From contig CAJFUI010000109.1 in assembly GCA_904420145.1 (NCBI GenBank), forward strand, positions 1 through 42,113: a stretch of DNA of 42,113 nucleotides, in the 5' to 3' direction. Of this stretch, positions 1 to 7,573 are shown one piece after another. This stretch comes from an uncultured Oscillospiraceae bacterium. GTDB taxonomy: Bacteria > Bacillota > Clostridia > Oscillospirales > Oscillospiraceae. The translations under genes were made by a program, and so were the position numbers. Within the stretch, counting starts at the first letter, position 1. Every line of letters starts with the position of its first letter. Below the pieces are notes generated by a model. That model was not told the origin of the DNA and did not search any database. It was given only the letters and a program-made list of their open reading frames with translations.

Positions 1-621
1 CCCACCGGCGCCGGCAAGACGACGCTGGTCAATCTGCTGATGCGGTTCTTTGAGATCAACAGCGGCCATATCAAAATCGACGGCATCCCCACCTCGGAGA
101 TGTCCCGGGAGAGCGTCCACAACCTGTTCAGCATGGTGCTGCAGGACACCTGGCTGTTCGAGGGAACGGTGCGGGAAAATCTGGTCTACAACAAAACGGG
201 CGTCACTGAGGCGCAGTTGGAGGAGGCCTGCCGCGCCTGCGGTATCTACCATTTCATCGAGACGCTGCCCAAGGGCTTTGACACGGTGCTGGATGACAGC
301 ATCGCCATCTCCGCCGGCCAGAAGCAGCTGCTCACCATCGCCCGGGCCATGGTGCAGAACAACCCCATGCTGATTTTAGACGAGGCCACCTCCTCGGTGG
401 ATACCCGCACAGAGCTCATCACCCAGCGGGCCATGGACCAGCTGACCGAGCACCGGACCAGCTTCGTCATCGCCCACAGGCTGTCCACCATCCGCAACGC
501 CGATTTGATCCTCGTGCTGAAGGAGGGGGACATCATCGAGCAGGGCACCCATGAGGAGCTGCTGGCCAAGGGCGGCTTCTATGCCGACCTCTACAACAGC
601 CAGTTTGAGCGATCCGCCTGA
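1..621 (+). CDS. ABC exporter, C-terminal ATPase part (5' end outside window)
   Basis: This is the nucleotide-binding half of an ABC transporter of the fused permease-ATPase exporter type (MsbA/LmrA-like multidrug or lipid exporters). The reading frame is open from base 1, and the first residues are the Walker A loop (PTGAGKTT), so the membrane domain lies upstream of the window. About 206 residues are visible. The Q-loop (MVLQDTWLF), the signature (ISAGQKQLLTIARAM, a variant of LSGGQ common in Firmicute exporters), Walker B (MLILDEATSS), the D-loop and the switch histidine (VIAHRLSTI) follow in normal order. The ATPase therefore looks intact. The substrate cannot be told from this part. Such exporters often work as heterodimers, so a partner gene may lie just upstream. 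Confidence 0.93.
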   Translation, partial: PTGAGKTTLVNLLMRFFEINSGHIKIDGIPTSEMSRESVHNLFSMVLQDTWLFEGTVRENLVYNKTGVTEAQLEEACRACGIYHFIETLPKGFDTVLDDSIAISAGQKQLLTIARAMVQNNPMLILDEATSSVDTRTELITQRAMDQLTEHRTSFVIAHRLSTIRNADLILVLKEGDIIEQGTHEELLAKGGFYADLYNSQFERSA

Positions 622-688
622 CCACCCGCCACCAGCAGGCAGTTTGTTGATACAAAAATTTTTCTTCTGCTCCATTACAAAACAACGC

Positions 689-723
689 GGGGGCGGCATG
701 CGATCTGCATGCCGCCCCCTTTT
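689..723 (+). terminator. Intrinsic terminator after the ABC exporter gene
   Basis: A perfect 13-bp stem (689-701 pairing with 707-719) with a 5-nt loop is followed by TTTT. It lies 68 bases after the exporter stop codon and 23 bases from the convergent permease stop, so it probably ends transcription from both sides, more strongly on the plus strand. Confidence 0.85.
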
Positions 724-745
724 CACGGTTTTCAGCGCCGCTTTC

Positions 746-2791
746 TCAGCTGACAATTTTATAGTAGGTCCGGGCGGTGAGCAGATACACCACGCCGTAG
801 ACGATGAAAAACACCAGCACCGTGTCCAGGGTGCAGATGGCTGTCAGAGGCACGTTGCGCAGGGAGAAGAGCTCCAAGAGCTTCACCACCATGTTGAAGT
901 CAAACAGGATGTGGATGGCGGCCACGGCGATGGGCAGGAAGAACACCATCAGCACCTGTCCGCGGATGGAGGCCTTCACCTCCGCCCGGGTCAGCCCCAC
1001 CTTCTGCATGATCTCAAAGCGGGAGCGGTCCTCGTAGCCCTCGGAGATCTGCTTGTAGTAGATGATGAGCACCGTAGCCATCAGGAAGATCAGCCCGAGG
1101 AAGATGCCAAGGAACAAAAAGCCCCCGGCCATGGCGTAGCCGTCGGACTCGGCAACAGCCTTCAGGTCCACAGAGACAGAGTAGTAGTACCCCACCCCAT
1201 CCAATCCGTCAAACAGTCCGTTCTCATACCAGAACACCTGGTTCAGTCCGTCAATATCGCTGTCCGATGTGCCGCCCTCTATGCCGATAAGGCCCCGCCA
1301 GCACATGTCGTAGGGGACGTCATAGGCGGTGTACTGCAGGGTGTAGGCCGCCTCCACCGCCGCCTCGTCGGATACCACAAGGCAGATGGGGTCGTACTCG
1401 TCCGGCGTCCAGTTGAACATGGGCACCTCCACCCCGCGGCCGGTCACCCGATAGCTCGCCTCCAGCGCCCCGTCCCGGAAGGTGACCGTCTCCGGCAGCG
1501 TCTCTCCGACGCAGACGAGCGCCTCCCCCTCCTCCAGCTCCGGGGCCGCCTCCCCGGTGAGGGCGGCATAGGCGTCAGCGGAGATGAAGTAGACCGTCCG
1601 CCGCGTGGCCTCCGGCCCCGCCTCCGCGGCAAGGTCCAAAGCGAAGTCCCCCGCCCCTGTCTGCAGCGCGGCAAAGGTGGCGTACCGGAGGGAGGTGACA
1701 CCGGATACCTGGTAGCCAGCCTCTTGGAGGGCCTGGACGCTCTTGTCCAGCAAAACCTGCGGCTGGAAGGGCCCCGCCTCATCGGAGGTAAAGGGGTCAT
1801 ACTGGCCGGTCATGTTCACGTCGGCGGGGTACTGGGCGGCGATGATCTCCCCGGTGCCAAGGTAGAGGGACAGCGTGCCTGAGAGCATCACCATCACCAT
1901 GGTGGAGAGGATGCAGATGTTGGCGAGGCCCACGGCGTTGCGCTTCATCCGATAGAGCATGCCGGAGACGCCGATGAAGTGGCCGGTCTGGTAGTAGAAG
2001 CGCTTATTTTTCCGCAGAAGCTTGAGCACGGCGATGGTGACGGCGGTGAAGAGGCAGAAGGTGCCGATAATCACCAGAATGACCGCCACAAAGTAGAGGC
2101 CCAGCGCCGTGATGGCGTCCTTGGTGGTGATGGCGATATAGTAGCCGCCGCCGAGGGTCACGATCCCCACGATGGCCAGCAGCCCCCTGGTTTTGGGCTC
2201 CCGCTCCCCTACGTTCCCGCCCCGCAGCAGCTCCATAGGGCTGGACAGGCGCACCCGCAGGAGATTAGTCAGCAGGGTGGCCAAGATCAGCACGCCGAAG
2301 ATCACAATGGTGAGGAGAAAGGCCGGGAAGGACGCCGCCACACCGAAGGGCACGGCAAAGCGCACCATGCGGTAGAGCAGCAGCGTCACCAGCCGATGGA
2401 GCAGCAGCCCCGCGCCGAGGCCGCAGACCACGCCGCCTACCCCCACAAACAGGCTCTCAAAGGCCATGATGGCGGCGATGTGCCGCTTGCCCATGCCGAG
2501 GATGTTGTAGAACCCCAGCTCCTTTTTCCGCTGCTTCATGAGGAAGCTGTTGGTGTAAAAGAGGATGCCGGCGGTAAACAGCGTGGCCACCACCATGCCG
2601 ATGACCATCATGGACTGGACGTACTGGTAGCCCCGCAGCTCCTGTGCGCCGGGGTCGAAAACAAGAGCGGACATGATGTAGAAGGCGGCGGAGGTCCCCA
2701 CGATGGTCAAAGCGTAGGGCAGATAGAAGCGGCGGTTCTTCACCAAATTCTGGGCCGCCAGCACCGGATAGAGGGACATTCTCTTACCCAC
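746..2791 (-). CDS. BceB-type ABC transporter permease (FtsX-like)
   Basis: Membrane subunit of a Bce-type transporter, the family that removes cell-wall-targeting peptide antibiotics such as bacitracin from their lipid targets and also acts as the sensor for its own two-component system. About 681 residues. TM1 lies near residues 22-42, several more helices follow up to about 305, then a roughly 240-residue extracellular domain (about 310-555), then the last helices. That large domain between two late helices is the BceB hallmark. Start choice: GTG at 2791 has GGAGG 8 nt upstream. ATG at 2779 has no good site and GTG at 2800 sits too close to it. The gene overlaps the ATPase gene by 8 bases, which suggests coupled translation. 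The inducing peptide is unknown. Confidence 0.88.
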   Translation of the reverse strand: MGKRMSLYPVLAAQNLVKNRRFYLPYALTIVGTSAAFYIMSALVFDPGAQELRGYQYVQSMMVIGMVVATLFTAGILFYTNSFLMKQRKKELGFYNILGMGKRHIAAIMAFESLFVGVGGVVCGLGAGLLLHRLVTLLLYRMVRFAVPFGVAASFPAFLLTIVIFGVLILATLLTNLLRVRLSSPMELLRGGNVGEREPKTRGLLAIVGIVTLGGGYYIAITTKDAITALGLYFVAVILVIIGTFCLFTAVTIAVLKLLRKNKRFYYQTGHFIGVSGMLYRMKRNAVGLANICILSTMVMVMLSGTLSLYLGTGEIIAAQYPADVNMTGQYDPFTSDEAGPFQPQVLLDKSVQALQEAGYQVSGVTSLRYATFAALQTGAGDFALDLAAEAGPEATRRTVYFISADAYAALTGEAAPELEEGEALVCVGETLPETVTFRDGALEASYRVTGRGVEVPMFNWTPDEYDPICLVVSDEAAVEAAYTLQYTAYDVPYDMCWRGLIGIEGGTSDSDIDGLNQVFWYENGLFDGLDGVGYYYSVSVDLKAVAESDGYAMAGGFLFLGIFLGLIFLMATVLIIYYKQISEGYEDRSRFEIMQKVGLTRAEVKASIRGQVLMVFFLPIAVAAIHILFDFNMVVKLLELFSLRNVPLTAICTLDTVLVFFIVYGVVYLLTARTYYKIVS

Positions 2792-3551
2792 GGTCCTCAC
2801 CTCCGGCGGCCAGCAGGGTCAAGGTGTCGGAAATCTTCTGATAGAGCTGGGCGTCCGTGCTCTCCCCCCGGTAGAGCTGGTGGAACACCTGGCCGTCCTG
2901 AATGAAGAGAACCCGCCCGGCGTGGCTGGCGGCCTTGGCGCTATGGGTGACCATGAGGATGGTCTGCCCCTTGGCATTGATGCGCTCAAACAGCCGCAGC
3001 AGGCTGTCGGTGGACTTGGAATCGAGGGCCCCGGTGGGCTCGTCGGCCAGCACCAGCTGGGGGTTGGTGATCAGCGCCCGGGCCACGGCGGTGCGCTGCT
3101 TCTGCCCGCCGGAGATCTCGTAGGGAAATTTCCCTAACAGCTCCGAGAGCCCCAGCTCCTTGGCCAGGGGCGTCAGCCGCTCCTCCATCTCCCGGTAGGT
3201 CTTGCCCGCCAGAACGAGGGGCAGCAGGATGTTGTCCCGCACGGAGAAGGTGTCCAAGAGGTTGAAGTCCTGAAAGACAAAGCCCAGGTTGTCCCGGCGG
3301 AAGGCGGCGATGTCCCGCTCCCGGATGGCCACCACGTCCATCCCGCCTAGGAGCACCTGGCCGCTGGTGGGCTTGTCAAGGGCGGCGAGGATGTTCAAAA
3401 GGGTGGTCTTGCCGGAGCCGGACTCCCCCATGATGGCCACATATTCCCCCTTTTCCACGGTGAAGCTCACGTCCGTCAGGGCCTGGACCTGGGCGCCGCC
3501 AAAGCGGGTGGTATAGATCTTCTTGAGATTGCTTACTTGCAGAATCGGCAT
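2784..3551 (-). CDS. BceA-type ABC transporter ATP-binding protein
   Basis: ATPase partner of the adjacent FtsX-like permease, 255 residues, the usual length for MacB/BceA-type ATPases. Walker A is GESGSGKT near residues 42-49, the signature is EISGGQKQR, and Walker B is LVLADEPTG followed by the D-loop ALD; the switch histidine is in MVTHSAK. ATG at 3551 was chosen because AAGGAGG lies at the right distance; the frame stays open upstream to 3611, but that part has no ribosome binding site and no family homology. The gene lies 100 bases downstream of the kinase gene, and that gap holds a candidate regulator box and a -10 element. This suggests its own inducible promoter, as in other Bce systems. 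Confidence 0.93.
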   Translation of the reverse strand: MPILQVSNLKKIYTTRFGGAQVQALTDVSFTVEKGEYVAIMGESGSGKTTLLNILAALDKPTSGQVLLGGMDVVAIRERDIAAFRRDNLGFVFQDFNLLDTFSVRDNILLPLVLAGKTYREMEERLTPLAKELGLSELLGKFPYEISGGQKQRTAVARALITNPQLVLADEPTGALDSKSTDSLLRLFERINAKGQTILMVTHSAKAASHAGRVLFIQDGQVFHQLYRGESTDAQLYQKISDTLTLLAAGGEDRG

Positions 3552-3580
3552 AAGGCTCCTCCTTGGGAAGTATTGACAAC

Positions 3581-3650
3581 AGTATACCCCCTCCGGCGGA
3601 CGGTCTGCCATAGCGCCGCCTTACGCCTGCCTTACACTTTTGTAAGGCAG
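3581..3650 (-). promoter_or_regulatory. Candidate BceR-like operator and promoter of the ABC genes
   Basis: A perfect 10-bp inverted repeat with a 4-nt spacer (3627-3636 and 3641-3650) has the core TTACA-N4-TGTAA. From memory this matches the box reported for BceR-like regulators. About 40 bases closer to the ATPase gene, on the minus strand, is a TATACT -10 hexamer (3586-3581) with no recognisable -35, as expected for an activator-dependent promoter. The hairpin also directly follows the kinase stop codon, so a weak terminator role cannot be excluded, although there is no T-run. Confidence 0.55.
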
Positions 3651-3651
3651 C

Positions 3652-4638
3652 CTACTCCACCTCCAGCTCCGGCCGGGCAAGGGAGAGGCGGACCGTTGTG
3701 CCCCGTCCCAGCTCCGAGGTGATGGCGAGGCTGTGGCCCAGCCGGTCGCAGATCTGGCGGCACAGGTAGAGCCCGATCCCTGTGGACCGCTGCTCCTGCC
3801 GTCCGTTGCAGCCGGTGTAGCCCTTTTCAAAGACCCTTGGCAGGTCCTCGGCCGCGATGCCGATACCGTTGTCCGCTATGACCAGGGTCTCCCCCTCGGC
3901 AAAAACGGTCACCTTCCCGCCCCGGGCGTACTTGACGGCGTTGGAGAGCAGCTGCTCCACCACGAAGGTCAGCCACTTCTCGTCGGTGAGCACCCGGGCG
4001 GAGATGGGCCTCAACTCCAGCTGCACCTTCCCCCGAATGAAAAGCACCGCGTATTTGCGCGCCGCCTGGCGGACGATCTCCTCCAAGTCGCAGGAGCAGA
4101 TCAGGTAGTCGGTGCTCCCGCTGCCCAGGCGCAGGTACTGGAGCACCATCTCCACGTACTGCTCGATTTTGAACAGCTCCGCCGACAGCTCCCGCCCCCG
4201 CTCCGTGTCGTCATGCTGGAGCAGCAGGCCCATGGCGGCGATGGGCGTTTTGATCTGGTGGGCCCAGAGGGTGTAGTAGTCGATCATGTCCCGCCTGCCC
4301 GCGTCGGCGGCGGAGATCTGGGCCTGCCGGTCCCGGTAGAGAATTTCTATCAGCTCCTGATAGGCCTCCTCGATGGGGCCGCCGCCCTCGGGCAGTCCCT
4401 CCAGCCCCAGGGTGATGCTGCCGGCCAGCCGTTTGAGCGTCCGCCACCTCCGGTACCAGAGGGCAAAGTCGATCACCACGGCGCCCACAGTCACCACGGC
4501 GCACAAGAGGGCCGCGTAGCCCACCGCCTCCACCGGCAGGCGGTACAGCGCCAGCACGGCGGCGAAGACGGCGATCCACACCAGCATCAGCAGCAGAAAA
4601 AAACAGCGCTGCTTTCCGTATTGTTTCAATATCCTCAT
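3652..4638 (-). CDS. BceS-type intramembrane-sensing histidine kinase
   Basis: Sensor kinase, 328 residues. Two N-terminal helices (about 13-32 and 37-60) are joined by a loop of only a few residues, so it cannot bind ligand outside. This is typical of Bce kinases, which read the state of their transporter inside the membrane. The phospho-acceptor is His127 in WAHQIKTP. The HATPase domain shows the N-box (QLLSNAVKYA), the G1 motif (IADNGIGI) and G2 (STGIGLYLC). The start ATG at 4638 lies one base after the response regulator stop, with GGAG upstream; longer in-frame starts run back into the regulator gene and were rejected. It is expected to phosphorylate the regulator at 4640-5311. Confidence 0.93.
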   Translation of the reverse strand: MRILKQYGKQRCFFLLLMLVWIAVFAAVLALYRLPVEAVGYAALLCAVVTVGAVVIDFALWYRRWRTLKRLAGSITLGLEGLPEGGGPIEEAYQELIEILYRDRQAQISAADAGRRDMIDYYTLWAHQIKTPIAAMGLLLQHDDTERGRELSAELFKIEQYVEMVLQYLRLGSGSTDYLICSCDLEEIVRQAARKYAVLFIRGKVQLELRPISARVLTDEKWLTFVVEQLLSNAVKYARGGKVTVFAEGETLVIADNGIGIAAEDLPRVFEKGYTGCNGRQEQRSTGIGLYLCRQICDRLGHSLAITSELGRGTTVRLSLARPELEVE

Positions 4639-4639
4639 A

Positions 4640-5311
4640 TCACTCCACCAGATACCCCATGCCCTTCTTGGTGCGGATAAAGTCCGGCAGCCCCAGCTCG
4701 TCCAGCTTCCGGCGCAGGCGGGCCACATTCACCGAGAGGGTGTTTTCGTCCACAAAGCTGTCCGTCTCCCAGAGCTTGCGCATCAGCGTCTCCCGGGAGA
4801 CGGTCTTTCCCTTGTTCTCCAAGAGCACCTGGAGCATGCGGAACTCGTTGCGGGTCAGCTCTATCCTCTCCCCCTGCCACACCAGCGTGGCATCCCGGAT
4901 GTCTAAAACAGCGCCCCGGTGGCTCAGCTGGGTCTCCCCGCCGCTAAAGTCGTAGGCCCGGCGCAGCAGGGCCTGAATCTTGGCGGTCAGCACGTCGAGG
5001 TCGAAGGGCTTGGCGATGAAATCGTCGCCCCCCATGTTCATGGCCATGACGATATTCATATTGTCCGAGGCGGAGGAGAGGAAAAGGATGGGCACCTTAG
5101 AGACTCGGCGGATGGCCTCACACCAGTGGTAGCCGTTGAAGAAGGGCAGGGAGATGTCCAGCAGCACCAGCTGGGGGGCGAAGGCGGCGAACTCCTCCCC
5201 CACACGGCGGAAATCCGCCGCGCAGCAGACCTCGTAGCCCCAGGAGGACAAATGGGCCGCGATAGCGCCGGCGATGACCGCGTCATCCTCCACTAAGTAA
5301 ATTTTGACCAT
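4640..5311 (-). CDS. BceR-type OmpR-family response regulator
   Basis: DNA-binding response regulator, 223 residues. The receiver domain (about 1-115) has the acidic pair near Glu8-Asp10, the phospho-acceptor Asp52 in LLDISLP and the conserved Lys in AKPFD. The C-terminal winged helix (about 125-223) is of the OmpR/PhoB type. ATG at 5311 follows GGGGAGG at a normal distance; an earlier in-frame start at 5338 lacks this. First gene of the four-gene resistance module, one base before the kinase. The likely target is the inverted repeat at 3627-3650 in front of the transporter genes. Confidence 0.94.
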   Translation of the reverse strand: MVKIYLVEDDAVIAGAIAAHLSSWGYEVCCAADFRRVGEEFAAFAPQLVLLDISLPFFNGYHWCEAIRRVSKVPILFLSSASDNMNIVMAMNMGGDDFIAKPFDLDVLTAKIQALLRRAYDFSGGETQLSHRGAVLDIRDATLVWQGERIELTRNEFRMLQVLLENKGKTVSRETLMRKLWETDSFVDENTLSVNVARLRRKLDELGLPDFIRTKKGMGYLVE

Positions 5312-5346
5312 GTCCGTTCCTCCCCGTCGTTTTTCCATGATACCTG

Positions 5347-5375
5347 ATTATACCTGCCGCGGGGCAATTTTGCAA
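5347..5375 (-). promoter_or_regulatory. Sigma-A-type promoter of the regulator-kinase pair
   Basis: On the minus strand, TTGCAA (5375-5370), a 17-nt spacer and TATAAT (5352-5347). The predicted start is near 5340, about 30 bases before the regulator ATG. Confidence 0.75.
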
Positions 5376-5535
5376 TTTGGTATTTTCTCTCCGTGCCGAG
5401 AACCAGCTTTTTCCTCCGCCCTGCCGCGTCGGAGCGCCGCACGGAATTCCCTCAGCGGTCAGGGCCGGCGGCAGTCTGGGGAGGCCCCGGCCCGCCGCCG
5501 GCCCAGCGGCGGCTATCAGTCACCCGGCAGGCAGC

Positions 5536-5567
5536 AAAAAGCGGCGGTTTTGTAAACCGCCGCTTTT
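5536..5567 (-). terminator. Intrinsic terminator of the MATE gene
   Basis: A perfect 14-bp stem (5537-5550 with 5554-5567) with a 3-nt loop. Read on the minus strand it ends in TTTTT, 26 bases after the MATE stop codon. Confidence 0.88.
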
Positions 5568-5592
5568 GGAATTGTATTTTGACCGCGTTCCC

Positions 5593-6954
5593 TCAGCGTT
5601 CCTTCCGGAACAGCCGCCGCAGGGTCAATACCGCGGCGATGGACAGCACGATCTCCGCCACCATCTGGGCATAGGCGAGGCCGTACATGGGCCACAGCCA
5701 GTTGAGCACCACCAGAGCGGGGATCTCCAGCACAATCTTTCTCAGCACCGCAAAGAGCAGGGACTCCCGGCCCATGCCGCAGGCTTGGAACACGCCAACC
5801 GCCAAAAAGTCGATGCACAGGAAGGGCAGCGCGGCACTCATCCCCCGCAGGAAGCTGCTGCCATACTGGATGATGGTCTCGTTCTTCATAAACAGGGAGA
5901 TCAGCCCCTCCGCTCCCAGCCAATATCCCGCCGTCATCAGCACCATAAAGCTCAGCACCAGCTTGCCGGAGAAGAGGATGGTCTCCTTCATCCGCTGGCG
6001 GTTCTTGGCGGCGTAGTTGTAGCTGACAATGGGCATGATGCCCTGGGAGAAGCCCTGGGAGATATACATGGGGATCATGCTGATCTTCTGGGAGATCCCC
6101 ATGGCGGCCACGGCGGTGGAGCCGAAGGCGGAGGTAAAGTTGTTCAGCACCGTCATCCCTGTCACGTTCAAGAGGTTCTGGATGGCCGCGGGGATACCCA
6201 CCCCACAGATCTCCTTGACAATCGACTTGTCCACCTTTGCCATGGTAGGACGGATACATACATAGGTCCTGCCCCGTTTGATGTACAGCAGCACAAGGAA
6301 ATAGGCGCAGGCCACACAGTTGGAGAGGAAGGTGGCAAGGCCCGCCCCGGCGGCCCCCATATTCAGCCCCCAGGGCAGAATGAAGATGGGGTCGAGGACG
6401 ATGTTCAAAAGGCAGCCGCTCATGGTGCCGATGCTGGCGTGGAGGGCGCTGCCCTCCGCCCGGACCAGATAGGCCAGCACCACGTTCAGAATGGAGGGAG
6501 CGGCACCCCATGTGGTGGTCCACAGCAGATACGCCGACGTGGCGGCTATATTTTCACTGTCCGTGCCCAGCAGATTCAAAAGAGGGCCCTGAAAGACCGT
6601 GTAGCCCGCGGAAAACAGGATGCCGCAGCCCAGGGCGCAGTAAAAGCCGAAGGCCGAGCTGCGCCGCACGGCGTCGTAGTCCTTTTTGCCGAGGGAGCGG
6701 CTCATCATACTGGAGCTGCCTACGCCGAAGAGGTTGTTCACCGCGTTGAACGCCAGCAGTACCGGCGCGGCCAGCGCCACGGCGGCGTTCTGAATGGGGT
6801 CGTTGAGCATCCCCACAAAGTAGGTGTCGGCCAGATTGTAGAGCACCATGACAAGAGAGCTGAGAATGGTGGGAACCGCCATGGTCAGCACCGCCTTGGG
6901 GACCGGCATCCGCTCAAACAGCTCTATCTTCTGCCCTTCCTGATTCGTATCCAT
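5593..6954 (-). CDS. MATE family multidrug/toxin efflux transporter
   Basis: Integral membrane antiporter of the multidrug and toxic compound extrusion family, 453 residues, the standard length, with about 12 hydrophobic segments. The N-terminal MPVPKAVLTMAVPTILSSLV and the following YNLADTYFVGML are typical of the MepA/NorM group, where cations or drugs leave the cell in exchange for Na+ or H+. ATG at 6954 is preceded by GGGGAG at 8-9 nt. It is a single-gene transcription unit with its own promoter (7093-7121), leader terminator (7018-7047) and end terminator (5536-5567). The leader terminator suggests control by attenuation, so the substrate may be sensed by RNA or by a regulator. Substrate unknown. 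Confidence 0.93.
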   Translation of the reverse strand: MDTNQEGQKIELFERMPVPKAVLTMAVPTILSSLVMVLYNLADTYFVGMLNDPIQNAAVALAAPVLLAFNAVNNLFGVGSSSMMSRSLGKKDYDAVRRSSAFGFYCALGCGILFSAGYTVFQGPLLNLLGTDSENIAATSAYLLWTTTWGAAPSILNVVLAYLVRAEGSALHASIGTMSGCLLNIVLDPIFILPWGLNMGAAGAGLATFLSNCVACAYFLVLLYIKRGRTYVCIRPTMAKVDKSIVKEICGVGIPAAIQNLLNVTGMTVLNNFTSAFGSTAVAAMGISQKISMIPMYISQGFSQGIMPIVSYNYAAKNRQRMKETILFSGKLVLSFMVLMTAGYWLGAEGLISLFMKNETIIQYGSSFLRGMSAALPFLCIDFLAVGVFQACGMGRESLLFAVLRKIVLEIPALVVLNWLWPMYGLAYAQMVAEIVLSIAAVLTLRRLFRKER

Positions 6955-7017
6955 GCCATCTTCTCCCCTTCATCCATGTTTTGCTGATATGTCCGTCTGT
7001 CGCGGACTATTTGGGCT

Positions 7018-7047
7018 AAAAAATAGCGCCGCCCTTTCGGGCGCGCT
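7018..7047 (-). terminator. Leader terminator (attenuator) upstream of the MATE gene
   Basis: On the minus strand, a GC-rich hairpin with a GAAA tetraloop (7047-7039 with 7034-7025, one bulged base) is followed directly by a run of six Ts (7023-7018). It sits between the MATE promoter and the MATE start codon, 64 bases before the ATG, so it would stop transcription before the gene unless an alternative structure forms. The 39-nt leader upstream can form competing GC stems (for example GGCGGC with GCCGCC, or GCGGC with GCCGC). Confidence 0.7.
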
Positions 7048-7092
7048 TCTGCGGCAAAGGCGGCCGCTGCACTGAGCCGCCGTTTATTGTTT

Positions 7093-7121
7093 ATCATAGC
7101 ACCTTACGATATAAAAATCAA
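7093..7121 (-). promoter_or_regulatory. Promoter of the MATE gene
   Basis: On the minus strand, TTGATT (7121-7116), 17-nt spacer, TATGAT (7098-7093). The predicted start near 7086 gives a leader of about 130 nt that contains the terminator at 7018-7047. Confidence 0.7.
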
Positions 7122-7204
7122 GGCCCCCGGCGGCCTGATTTCTCTCCCCCGCAGCAGGGCCTCCCCCATCGGCAGAGGAGCCTTGCCGGGGGAATCCCGC
7201 CGGG

Positions 7205-7251
7205 AGCGTTCCGACACGGATTTCACAAATTTTTAATCAATTTGGAACGCT
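7205..7251. promoter_or_regulatory. Nested inverted repeats upstream of the fatty-acid operon promoter
   Basis: Outer perfect 8-bp arms AGCGTTCC/GGAACGCT (7205-7212, 7244-7251) enclose an inner palindrome CAAATT-N7-AATTTG (7226-7231, 7239-7244). The element ends about 40 bases before the operon's -10. It could be the operator of a fatty-acid regulator of the FabT/MarR or FapR kind, but it does not clearly match either consensus. The rest of the 391-base gap 6955-7345 holds only the MATE leader and promoter, a weak 8-bp inverted repeat (7124-7192) and the fab promoter. Confidence 0.35.
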
Positions 7252-7288
7252 GGAGGAACTCTCCCGGAATTTTCGCGGAACAGGCTCC

Positions 7289-7297
7289 TGCTATAAT
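7289..7297 (+). promoter_or_regulatory. Extended -10 promoter of the fatty-acid operon
   Basis: TGCTATAAT is an extended -10 element with a consensus TATAAT hexamer (7292-7297), about 50 bases before acpP. The -35 region at 17-bp spacing (ATTTTC) is poor, which is common for extended -10 promoters. Confidence 0.7.
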
Positions 7298-7345
7298 CTC
7301 CCCGTGGCATAACGCCGCTGAACATTAAATTGGAGGCATAATATC

Positions 7346-7567
7346 ATGTATTTTGACGCGATTGCAAAGATTGTTTCCGAGCGCACCGGCTGCGACATTT
7401 CTGACGTGAAGCCTGAGAGCAAGTTCTCCGAGCTGGGCATCGACTCCCTGGACACTGTGGAGCTGCTGATGAACCTGGAGGACGAGATCGGCATCGAGAT
7501 CGAGCTGGACCAGAAGATTGAGACCATCGACGATTTGGACAAATTCATTCAGAGCAAGCAGGGTTAA
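7346..7567 (+). CDS. acpP: Acyl carrier protein
   Basis: Carrier of the growing fatty acyl chain in the cytoplasm, 73 residues, acidic, four-helix type. The phosphopantetheine attachment site is Ser34 in LGIDSLDTVELLMNLEDE, the classic DSL motif. ATG at 7346 follows GGAGG by 9 nt. First gene of the twelve-gene operon. The last gene, at 16873-17232, encodes the synthase that adds the prosthetic group to this protein. Confidence 0.97.
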   Translation: MYFDAIAKIVSERTGCDISDVKPESKFSELGIDSLDTVELLMNLEDEIGIEIELDQKIETIDDLDKFIQSKQG

Positions 7568-7573
7568 GGACAT

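Noticed and set aside
551..2905. Long plus-strand open frames (443 and 308 residues) opposite the permease gene
   Set aside because: They are His/Gly/Gln-rich antisense shadows of a GC-rich gene, with no ribosome binding site and no recognisable domain.
5377..6987. 536-residue plus-strand frame opposite the MATE gene
   Set aside because: Low-complexity translation of the complementary strand; the minus-strand frame has clear family motifs, promoter and terminator.
7124..7192. 8-bp inverted repeat CCCCCGGC/GCCGGGGG considered as a riboswitch
   Set aside because: It lies outside both predicted transcripts (upstream of both promoters), and its inner pairing is poor.
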